Shown piece after piece: positions 42,968 through 50,500 of a DNA stretch of 64,000 nt (positions are counted from its first letter, which is position 1; the number at the start of each line of letters is the position of its first letter). Origin of the DNA: Halobacteria archaeon AArc-dxtr1 (lineage in GTDB: Archaea > Halobacteriota > Halobacteria > Halobacteriales > Natrialbaceae). Location: NCBI GenBank assembly GCA_025517425.1, contig JAOPJY010000003.1, positions 205,367 to 269,366 of the forward strand, in the 5' to 3' direction. The translations under genes and the position numbers were made by a program. Under the pieces are notes generated by a model. It saw only the letters and a program-made list of their open reading frames with translations, was not told the DNA's origin and ran no database searches.

Positions 42968-43846
42968 CTATGCGTCATCGATCTCACCCTCGTTTATGCG
43001 CCGAGATACGGTGGCCTGATTGATCCCGACGATGTCCCCGATATCGCCTTGCGACAGGTCGGTCTGCTGATAAAGCCTCATCATCCACCAGTTGTCCCGG
43101 GCCCGCCGGGTGCGCTCTTTAGCTTTTTCGAGCGCATCCACATGCTCCGACCGATGGACGTAGTTCGACTGGGTTTTGCCCTCCTTGGACTCGACTTTCT
43201 TCCGATGCAGCTTCTTGAATTCAGGATGCCAGTCCAGTTTTGGCCACGAGATCGTCTCCGTTCGCTTCGAGTACGATTCCTCGTAGTGTTCGTTGTTCTT
43301 GAGTCGGTAGACTTTCGCCTCGCCTTTGGGCTCTCCTTTGTCGGTCTCTTGGCACTGAATCCAGTAATCGGCGCTGTCCGAGCCGATTCGCCCATCGACC
43401 CAGCCCTTCGACGGCGCTGTCATCATTCCGAATACCTGCCGGTAGCGCTTTGTCGCGAACGCCTGACTCAGGTTGACGTTGTCTCGAGATCCAGCACGCC
43501 GTGAGTCGACAGCGTCCTGCACTTCGTCGAGCAGGAGCACCGAACCCGGCGCGACCTCGTCGTACATCATCTCATAGTCTCGCGGATCGAGCGTCGCCTT
43601 CTCGGCTGTCCACCAGTTCATATCCCACAGAAGCGACAGCGTGACCGCGAGCGTCGTCTTGCCGACGCCCGTTTCGGCAGCTGCTGTGATGATGACGTGC
43701 ATGTCTCGCCCCGAGGTCAGCCTCGAGGCGAACTCGTGGAACATCTTCGAGTCGGTCAGTCCCGGGAACTTGTGCCAGATGTCGATCGGGGCCGACACAT
43801 CGTCGAACGGCCCCGGTCCGTCGTCTACTGGTTCTTTTGTCGCCAT
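42968..43846 (-). CDS. P-loop ATPase with C-terminal HTH (virus-type)
   Basis: 292 aa. Walker A AAAETGVGKTTLAVTLSLLW at about residues 56-75; Walker B SVLLLDEVQDAVDSRR at about 100-115; arginine-rich region ATKRYRQVFGMMTAPSKGW. The C-terminal 35 residues form an HTH (TDLSQGDIGDIVGINQATVS then RRINEG). Viral ATPases that drive genome packaging or replication initiation, such as Zot-like or the fusellovirus DnaA-like protein, have comparable size; I cannot place it more firmly. It overlaps the upstream gene by 22 bases and is the last of a three-gene leftward operon. Confidence 0.82.
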   Translation of the reverse strand: MATKEPVDDGPGPFDDVSAPIDIWHKFPGLTDSKMFHEFASRLTSGRDMHVIITAAAETGVGKTTLAVTLSLLWDMNWWTAEKATLDPRDYEMMYDEVAPGSVLLLDEVQDAVDSRRAGSRDNVNLSQAFATKRYRQVFGMMTAPSKGWVDGRIGSDSADYWIQCQETDKGEPKGEAKVYRLKNNEHYEESYSKRTETISWPKLDWHPEFKKLHRKKVESKEGKTQSNYVHRSEHVDALEKAKERTRRARDNWWMMRLYQQTDLSQGDIGDIVGINQATVSRRINEGEIDDA

Positions 43847-44406
43847 TCTTCCACCTCCTTGAGGAGTTCGTCATCGATCTCGGTTCGCGGCGTCGATTCG
43901 TCGATATCGGGGCCGAACCCGAGTTTGTTCGCTGCATCGTCGAGTTTCTGCGATGCGTTCAGGAGCACATGGCCGTCGACGAGCTCTCGGGATTGCGTGT
44001 GGATCTCGCGCTTTCCGAAGCAGTCCTCGATTTCTTTGACTTCGTCCGTCGGCTGGTTTGTCAGTGACTCCAGCCGGTCGAACCCAGTCATCGTTTGCAT
44101 CTTCGGCCGGTAATTAACCACCTCGCCGTTTTTCTTGACTGCCTCCCAGCCATCCTGAATCTGGCAGATCTCCGCTTCTTCCCAGAACTCTTCGACCGAC
44201 GTGTGCTCTCGCAACGGTTTGAGCGCCATGTAGAATTCCATCACTGCCGCCTGTAGTTCGTGGTGGATGCTCCACGGCACGTCTGGCGAGAGTTGTCGGG
44301 CTTCGATGTAATCGGACCGGGCCCGATGGTTTCGCTGCTGGGCTCGCGTGATGATCCGCGTCGCGATCGCGCCTTTTCGGGAGATCTGATCCTCGCTCGA
44401 GCTCAT
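43825..44406 (-). CDS. Hypothetical helical protein of the ATPase operon
   Basis: 193 aa, mostly helical, starting MSSSEDQISRKGAIATRIIT. The middle has SIHHELQAAVMEFYMALKPL and WEEAEICQIQDGWEAVK; a later segment RELVDGHVLLNASQKLDDAA is followed by an acidic end. There is no recognised domain. It starts in the stop of the 77-aa gene and runs 22 bases into the ATPase gene, so the three proteins are likely made together and may form a complex. Confidence 0.65.
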   Translation of the reverse strand: MSSSEDQISRKGAIATRIITRAQQRNHRARSDYIEARQLSPDVPWSIHHELQAAVMEFYMALKPLREHTSVEEFWEEAEICQIQDGWEAVKKNGEVVNYRPKMQTMTGFDRLESLTNQPTDEVKEIEDCFGKREIHTQSRELVDGHVLLNASQKLDDAANKLGFGPDIDESTPRTEIDDELLKEVEEWRQKNQ

Positions 44407-44636
44407 CGGTTATCCCCCGGCATCACGATCAGCGCGCCTGTTTTCGAGTCCATCCATGTGTTCAGTTCATCCTTGCTTTCCAGCTCGTGGTGGCGAACGA
44501 ACTGAATCGGGAGCGTGGCTTTGAGCGAATCTGAGGATCCGTTTGGTTGAGTCAGATACTCGCCCAAGCCGATGACTGCGCCATCGTCGAGAGCGTTCGC
44601 GGCGGAGCGCGCCGAGTCCATCTTTTGGGTGCTCAT
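44403..44636 (-). CDS. Hypothetical protein (77 aa), first gene of the ATPase operon
   Basis: Starts MSTQKMDSARSAANALDDGA at the ATG at 44636. A beta pattern follows (ATLPIQFVRHHELESKDELN, TWMDSKTGALIVMPGDNR). A TATA-like agttttatcat (minus strand, about 44671-44681) lies about 35-45 bases upstream. Overlaps the next gene by 4 bases. No recognised family. Confidence 0.62.
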   Translation of the reverse strand: MSTQKMDSARSAANALDDGAVIGLGEYLTQPNGSSDSLKATLPIQFVRHHELESKDELNTWMDSKTGALIVMPGDNR

Positions 44637-44760
44637 GCGGTGTCTGACCGCCTCGTTTCGTCCCTCTATGATAAAACTACCAGCTGGGTGGTTGCTCAAT
44701 TCACCACGACGATCACCACTGATGCAACGTTTTGTTAGCCTGCTCGGTATCCTGCCGCGC
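44637..44760. promoter_or_regulatory. Divergent promoter between ATPase operon and membrane-protein block
   Basis: Leftward TATA-like agttttatcat at about 44671-44681 (complement). Rightward, the block accactgat at 44715-44723 and gttttg at 44729-44734 lies 32 bases before the ATG at 44761, suiting a leaderless start. The rightward part is repeated upstream of the 752-aa gene (54726-54777) at 38 of 52 positions with no gap. Confidence 0.6.
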
Positions 44761-45117
44761 ATGGCTCTAATGCCAGACGTACTGAAAGACTCAGCCCGCG
44801 AGGGTTGGGAGCTTGGTAGTGAAGATGGGCTTAGTGGCATCAGTAAAGCCGCTGGCCTTGCGGACGGGGCGTTTACGCTTCTGTTCGTGTTGATCATCCT
44901 CGCCGTGGCCGCACTGGTCGGTGGCGAATTCCTCGAAGCAATCCCGTCCGATGGAGCGTTCGGAGACTCCATCGACACGCTCGAGGACAACGCTGCGACC
45001 TCGTTCACGCTGTTCGCGGTCGGCCTGCTCATCATCCCGGCAGCCGCTGTCGTCGGCTACCTGTGGACGCAGATGGGCGGCATGATGAACGGCGGCCTTC
45101 AGCGAATGGGCCGGTGA
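44761..45117 (+). CDS. Two-helix membrane protein, candidate major capsid protein (paralogue A)
   Basis: 118 aa from the ATG at 44761; an internal ATG at 44770 would align better with paralogue B. A short amphipathic N-terminus (LKDSAREGWELGSEDGLSGI) precedes helix 1 TLLFVLIILAVAALVGGEFL. A polar loop of about 30 residues leads to helix 2 TLFAVGLLIIPAAAVVGYLW and a Gly/Met tail GGMMNGGLQRMGR. It shares most residues with the next gene. Fusellovirus capsid proteins VP1/VP3 are likewise small, two-helix and tandem; equivalence is inference from architecture. The promoter is of leaderless type. Confidence 0.75.
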   Translation: MALMPDVLKDSAREGWELGSEDGLSGISKAAGLADGAFTLLFVLIILAVAALVGGEFLEAIPSDGAFGDSIDTLEDNAATSFTLFAVGLLIIPAAAVVGYLWTQMGGMMNGGLQRMGR

Positions 45118-45123
45118 GCGTCG

Positions 45124-45480
45124 ATGCTGGACCAGCTCAAGCATAACGCAAATCGAGGATGGGAGATGGGCCGTGAAGACGGCTTCAGCGGCGTCACTCG
45201 AGCTGCGGGGCTTGCGGACGGGGCGTTTACGCTCCTGTTCGTGTTGATCATCCTCGCCGTGGCCGCACTGGTCGGTGGCGAATTCCTCGATGCTATCGAG
45301 GTCCCAACTGAAGATCCGACTCCGATCGAGGAGTCGATTGGCGACATCGAGTCCAACGCTTCGACAGCCTTCGTGCTGTTCGGCGTTGGCATCCTCGTGA
45401 TCCCGGCCGCTGCCGTTGTCGGCTATCTGTGGACGCAGATGGGCGGCATGATCGGTGGCGGCCTTCAGCGAATGCGCTAA
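45124..45480 (+). CDS. Two-helix membrane protein, candidate major capsid protein (paralogue B)
   Basis: 118 aa starting MLDQLKHNANRGWEMGREDG. The same layout as paralogue A: ADGAFTLLFVLIILAVAALV is nearly identical, the loop differs (VPTEDPTPIEESIGDIES), and helix 2 is VLFGVGILVIPAAAVVGYLW. The C-terminus is GGMIGGGLQRMR. The genes are 6 bases apart and the copies also match at the DNA level over the first helix. The pair looks like a tandem duplication with a diverging exposed loop. Confidence 0.75.
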   Translation: MLDQLKHNANRGWEMGREDGFSGVTRAAGLADGAFTLLFVLIILAVAALVGGEFLDAIEVPTEDPTPIEESIGDIESNASTAFVLFGVGILVIPAAAVVGYLWTQMGGMIGGGLQRMR

Positions 45481-45523
45481 TCCGCATTCCCCCTCGCGGG
45501 ACACACCGTCCATTATTTAGACC

Positions 45524-45784
45524 ATGTCACAAGCACTCAGCAGGGCAGCGCTCGGCTTTGGCGTGTTGCTCGTCGGCCTTCTCACGACTATCGCAGCCGC
45601 CGATCTGGCATACGACGGCGCCGATAGCGAGGCCGACGTTCTCGACACGTTCCACCCGGTCGCCGAAACCGTCCTGCCACTCCTTCCGTTGATCGTCCTC
45701 TTCGTCGCCGTGTTCGGCCTGATCGGCGCGGCTGCGTGGTTTCTGAACACCGTCAAATCCGGTTCCGGAGGTGGTTACCGATGA
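45524..45784 (+). CDS. Two-helix membrane protein
   Basis: 86 aa. RAALGFGVLLVGLLTTIAAA, a polar loop with ADSEADVLDTFHPVAE, then LPLLPLIVLFVAVFGLIGAA and a Gly-rich basic end (KSGSGGGYR). The two-helix plan resembles the paralogues upstream, without clear sequence identity. It overlaps the next gene by 4 bases. A virion or membrane-assembly part is inferred from context. Confidence 0.68.
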   Translation: MSQALSRAALGFGVLLVGLLTTIAAADLAYDGADSEADVLDTFHPVAETVLPLLPLIVLFVAVFGLIGAAAWFLNTVKSGSGGGYR

Positions 45785-46107
45785 TCCTTGAGGTTTTGCT
45801 GGCGCTGCTCGCGATTGGCACGCTCGCATCCGCCGCGATGGCGCTCAAAGTCGCACCCGTGTATTCGGCGATGATGAGTATGGCCGTCTGGCTCGTCGTC
45901 GCGTACGCGTCGACGTCAGTTGACGTCCTTCTCGCAACCAACGACGAGGTCGTCACGCACACAGTCAACGAGCCAGCGCTGGCTATCCTCGCGTTCGGGA
46001 ACGCCGCGATCTCGTTGATCATCCTGGTCGCAGCCGTCGCTGGCCAGTACGGCGCTGGCGAACAGACCGGCATAGACGAACCCTACAATCCGACTGAACA
46101 CCCATGA
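45781..46107 (+). CDS. Membrane protein, three hydrophobic segments
   Basis: 108 aa beginning MILEVLLALLAIGTLASAAM. Further segments: AMMSMAVWLVVAYASTSVDV and LAILAFGNAAISLIILVAAV. The tail is polar (GEQTGIDEPYNPTEHP). It overlaps both neighbours by 4 bases. No family recognised. Confidence 0.66.
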   Translation: MILEVLLALLAIGTLASAAMALKVAPVYSAMMSMAVWLVVAYASTSVDVLLATNDEVVTHTVNEPALAILAFGNAAISLIILVAAVAGQYGAGEQTGIDEPYNPTEHP

Positions 46108-46727
46108 TGCGCAAGCGCAAACAACCCGAGCGACCAGATCCAGAAGAACAGCACCGACGGAGTCAAGAGCAGACCCAGCACTCCGCCGCAACACAGACCG
46201 CCGCCCAAGAGGCGGCCAAGAGCACGCCCGACCTCTCCGAGCTCCAGAGTAAGGAGTTCATCGAGACCGCCTTCGAGCCGGACGTCAACCGTGGCGATGG
46301 AGTCCCCGGGTTCGAGAACAACCGCCTCGAGGAGCGCTATGCTGCTGAGTTCGGTCGTCACGCTGGCCTTGGGAACATCACCCGAGAAGAGTGGGAAGAC
46401 CGCAAGCACCTCAACAGGGCTCGGGCAATCCTCGCGCTCCAGGAGTACCGCCGTCCGAACGGCCTCGGTTCCATGTGCCGGGAAGATATCCGAAAGGCGT
46501 GGACTGACGAAGACGAACCGCTCCCCAAGCGTGACGACGACCTCTCGCGCGAGGTTCGGGCGATGTTCGACGAGAAGACGAATCTTGAAAGCCTGTCGAT
46601 CGGTGCGAAAGGCTTCGACGGTCTCACCAAGATTCACGCGGTCACCTACTCTCAGAATGAGGGTGGATCAAGTGGCAAAAGCGGGCTTCTAAGCCGGATG
46701 ACTGGCGGCCTAATGGGGGGTAATTAG
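46104..46727 (+). CDS. Soluble hypothetical protein of the structural block
   Basis: 207 aa. The basic, Gln-rich start (MMRKRKQPERPDPEEQHRRS) looks disordered. A helical core follows: AAEFGRHAGLGNITREEWED, KHLNRARAILALQEYRRPNG. The C-terminus is Gly/Ser-rich (MTGGLMGGN). No domain is recognised. Given its place it may be a minor virion or scaffold protein. Confidence 0.62.
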   Translation: MMRKRKQPERPDPEEQHRRSQEQTQHSAATQTAAQEAAKSTPDLSELQSKEFIETAFEPDVNRGDGVPGFENNRLEERYAAEFGRHAGLGNITREEWEDRKHLNRARAILALQEYRRPNGLGSMCREDIRKAWTDEDEPLPKRDDDLSREVRAMFDEKTNLESLSIGAKGFDGLTKIHAVTYSQNEGGSSGKSGLLSRMTGGLMGGN

Positions 46728-47483
46728 ATGAAGGAATACATCCCCTTCACGCAGGCCCGCCGCCAGCGGTTATACGCGGAATCACTCCATCGACAGCGTG
46801 GAAACCACGAGGTTCTCCTGCAGATCGAGTATCCTGATGGCACCGAGCAGATGAAGCCTGCGGACTGGGATTCAACTGAATCCTGTTGGAAAACACCCGA
46901 CGAACAGCGGTTTTACTCGAAGGGATTCGGTGGCGACCCCGGGATCCTGAACGGAGTCCCGATCGTCCACGTCGACGCCAGCAACGCTGGAGTCGTCTCC
47001 AGAGAGGCTGCGAAAGCAGCTGCCCGAGAGGATGACTACGACTACGTCGACAGTGACGGGAACGCACTCGAAGTTGTGGAGACAGACGAAGACGGCGCTC
47101 CAATCAAAGTAACGTACTCTGACGATGTGGATAGCTCGGTCGCCTCTGATGGCGGTGCGATGGATATCGACGATGTAGATCTCGCGTACGATCTGTCAGC
47201 ACCAGAGGAGTACGATGGCGAGATCATCAAACGTCGTCTCGCGGGTTACTATGACCCGTATCCCGTCTCACGTCAGGAGGCAGACCAAGCCGTCGAGCAC
47301 GCGAAGAGTGCCGCGGCCGACGCGGCGGGAACGTTGAAGACATTCCTGATCGGCTTCGGAGTCGCCTTCGCCGCCATCCTTCTGTTCATCGTCCTCATGT
47401 GGCTGCTTGGCCAGATCGGTGGCGGTGAAGAAGGGGGGAACGTCATCCCTGCGATGGTGAACAGTATGGGGGTATTCCGATGA
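46728..47483 (+). CDS. Tail-anchored protein of the structural block
   Basis: 251 aa. Residues 1-190 are soluble, with an acidic strand-rich N-terminal domain (EVLLQIEYPDGTEQMKPADW) and a linker. A single membrane helix LIGFGVAFAAILLFIVLMWL lies near residues 205-230, then a Gly/Glu tail with NVIPAMVNSMGVFR. The N-terminus probably faces the virion or cell interior. It follows the previous gene without a gap. Confidence 0.64.
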   Translation: MKEYIPFTQARRQRLYAESLHRQRGNHEVLLQIEYPDGTEQMKPADWDSTESCWKTPDEQRFYSKGFGGDPGILNGVPIVHVDASNAGVVSREAAKAAAREDDYDYVDSDGNALEVVETDEDGAPIKVTYSDDVDSSVASDGGAMDIDDVDLAYDLSAPEEYDGEIIKRRLAGYYDPYPVSRQEADQAVEHAKSAAADAAGTLKTFLIGFGVAFAAILLFIVLMWLLGQIGGGEEGGNVIPAMVNSMGVFR

Positions 47484-47506
47484 CTCAATCTGGGAGGAGG
47501 TAACCG

Positions 47507-50500
47507 ATGTCTGATCCGCCGGCAGAATTCGATCGATCTGTGGCCAGAGAGCAGCGACGCGAGTCTGCAATCGAGCGCCGTCGTCAAGAAGAGCAAGAAG
47601 AGCGGCTCCGCGAAGAGATTGCTGCAGCTGAGGGAGTCGACCCGGCTCACGTTGAGGTTGAGCAGAGGAATGGAGAGATCATCCCACGGCTCACAGACGA
47701 AGGTGAGCAGACCCTTATTGACCAGGAGCGAGAGCGTTCCCGTCAGGAACTTAGAGAAGAGGTTGCTGACGATCTTGGTCTTGAGGTGAGTCAAGTTGCA
47801 GTTGAGCGTGAAGACGAACAGTTCGTGGCCGAACCCACCGAAGAGGGCGAGCAGACGCTCCGCGATGCAGAGGTTGATCGAGCTCGGAGCGAGTTGAGAG
47901 ATGACGTTGCGGACGATCTCGGGCTGGATCCAGACCACGTGCGCGTTATCGAGACCGATGATGGTCTGACCGCAGAACCAACCTCACAGGGAGAGCAGAT
48001 CCTCGTTGACGAGGCAGAGACAGAGATACGTGAGGAAATCGCTGATGAAACTGGCGTGGATCCGGATGACGACATCATTATCGAGGATGGCGAGGCTCGC
48101 TTAACTGACGAGATCCAACAGCAACGCGAGCAAGAACAGCGAGAGGAATTTGTCTCCAGTCTCGACGATGAGATTACCGATCTCATCGATCCAGATCCCG
48201 ATGAGGATGTCGTTATCGACGATGGTCAGATCCAACTCGCCGACGGTGCGGAACAGCAACTCCAGGACGCCACTGAACAACGGCAACGCGAGGAGTTTGT
48301 CTCTGATCTTCGGACAGATGTTCCCGCCGGTACCCGTCTCGACGCAGATGAGGATGTCGTTGTCGAAGATGACGAGATTCGCCTCTCCTCGGACGCCCAG
48401 GACCGAATCCGAGATCTGCAGATCGAAGAGCACCGAGAAGAGGCTGCAGACGATATCGGCATTGATCCAGATGAACTTCGCGTTATCGATGATGGCGATG
48501 AGATCTCGCTCGAACCCACATCAGACGGTGAGGAACGCCTTGGTCGAGAGCGGTTGTTTGACCAGCGTTCGGAGTTAGCCGACGAACTCGGCATCCGTGA
48601 ACAGATGATCGACGTCGAAATGGACGGTGATGTTGATGACTGGGGACTCGATATGGACCCCTCCGTTGCTGGCCACGTCGATGATCCTGCAGACCTCCCT
48701 GGAATTGAAGACGAGCGGGACGAGTTCGCCGACGAACTTGGAATTGAGGTTGAGGATCTGAACATCACCACCGAGGATGGAGAGGTTGCCTTCGAGCCTG
48801 TTGGAGATGGCCGCGAGCAACTGGCTCGAGAAGGGTTGTTTGACCAGCGTTCGGAGTTAGCCGACGAGCTCGGCATCCGTGAACAGATGATCGACGTCGA
48901 AATGGACGGTGATGTTGATGACTGGGGACTCGATATGGACCCCTCCGTTGCTGGCCACGTCGATGATCCTGCAGACCTTCCAGGCGTTGGCAGCGCACGC
49001 GAGGGATTAGCCGACGATTTGGGAGTTTCAGAAGACCAGATCGATATCGACGCGGTCGGTGGCGAGATCTCTCTTGATCCGACGGATGAGGCGATCGAGG
49101 ATGTCACACGCAGAGAGCTCGATACACAGCGCTACGACGTCGCACGCGATCTCGGAATAGATCATCGGGCGCTTGAGATCGATACGGAAGGAGACGTCGA
49201 AGACTGGGGCTTCGATGTTGATCCCGGTCGTGTCAGCGATCCACTCGACGTCCCCGGCGTAGAGGATGCTCGAGAAGACTTTGCCGAGGAGTTGGGCGTC
49301 TCGGAAGATGAGATCGATATCGAAACCGTCGACGACGAGATCACGCTCGGACCAACAGAAGCTGCAGAGGAGCAACTGATACTTGACGAAGTGGCTGGTG
49401 AGCTTGGCGTGTCTCCTGACGATCTCGTTCTGACCGACGTCGATCCTCAGGACGTCGACGAGGTAGAAGAGATGCGTCGTCATTTCGCCGACGAAGTTGG
49501 GCTTTGGCCCGATGCAATCGACGTCAGCCAGCAAAACGGAGAGATTGGATTCAGCGTGGCCGACCGGTTCGACGGCTTCGAGGACGCCACTGAGACGATG
49601 GATTTCGAAGGAGAGTTGACTGGTGTCCAACTCGCGGACGATGCAGATCCGTTTGCCATCGATGCTGTCGAAGATCAACGCCAAGATGTCGCTGACGAGC
49701 TCGGCATCGATGAACATCTCGTTAGCGCCGATATCGAAGATGGTGCTGTCGAGTTCGATCTTCGACCTCGCGGCGAGGCGCTCGTCGAGCGCCAACATCT
49801 CGACGAACAACGCGAGGAGTTTGCCTCCGAGATCGGCGTCGAACCTGGAGACGTGGTGAGAGAAGACGACCAGTTCACAATATCTGAAGATGCCCAACTT
49901 GGGCAGGTTGAGCAACAGGTTTCAGAGGATCTCGGCATCAGTGCCGACGATCTCGAGGCGACGTTCCGTGACGAAGAAGTCGTTGCTGAAGAGCGATTTC
50001 GTCGATCTCGAATGGGGTTAGACGCTGACGACGTCCAAGAAGTCGATATCGATATCGATCCAGATGTCGAAAGCGAGCTGCTCCGAGACGATGCAGCCGA
50101 GACGCTCGGCATTGATCCCGGTGAGGTCGAGGGAGTCGACCCATCGACAGGCGAACTTGAGTTATCTCGTGGTGCTCAGGAGGATCTGCTGCTCGAGCAG
50201 ATCCAAGATGAAGATCCCGGTGTCGATCCAGACGACGTCAGCTTCGTCGAAGACGACGGCGAATTGGTTGCAGAGGTTGAGGGGCCGTCCACGTTCGACA
50301 TGGCTGTCGATCGTTTTGTCTCGATCGGTCGCGAAGAGCACACGCCCCAGGACATCGCCTCAGGCATCGCCGATGGTGTCGTCGATATCGGCTCCAACAT
50401 CAGAGAATCTGTTTCTGGGGCCGCCGAGACGGTTGTAGACGTTGGACAGGAAGCACACAGCCCGCAAGATATCGTGTCAGACGCTGTCGACACTGTTCCA

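Noticed and set aside
42968-43846. Reading the ATPase as a tailed-virus terminase large subunit
   Set aside because: Too short, no nuclease domain, and no portal, capsid protease or tail genes nearby.
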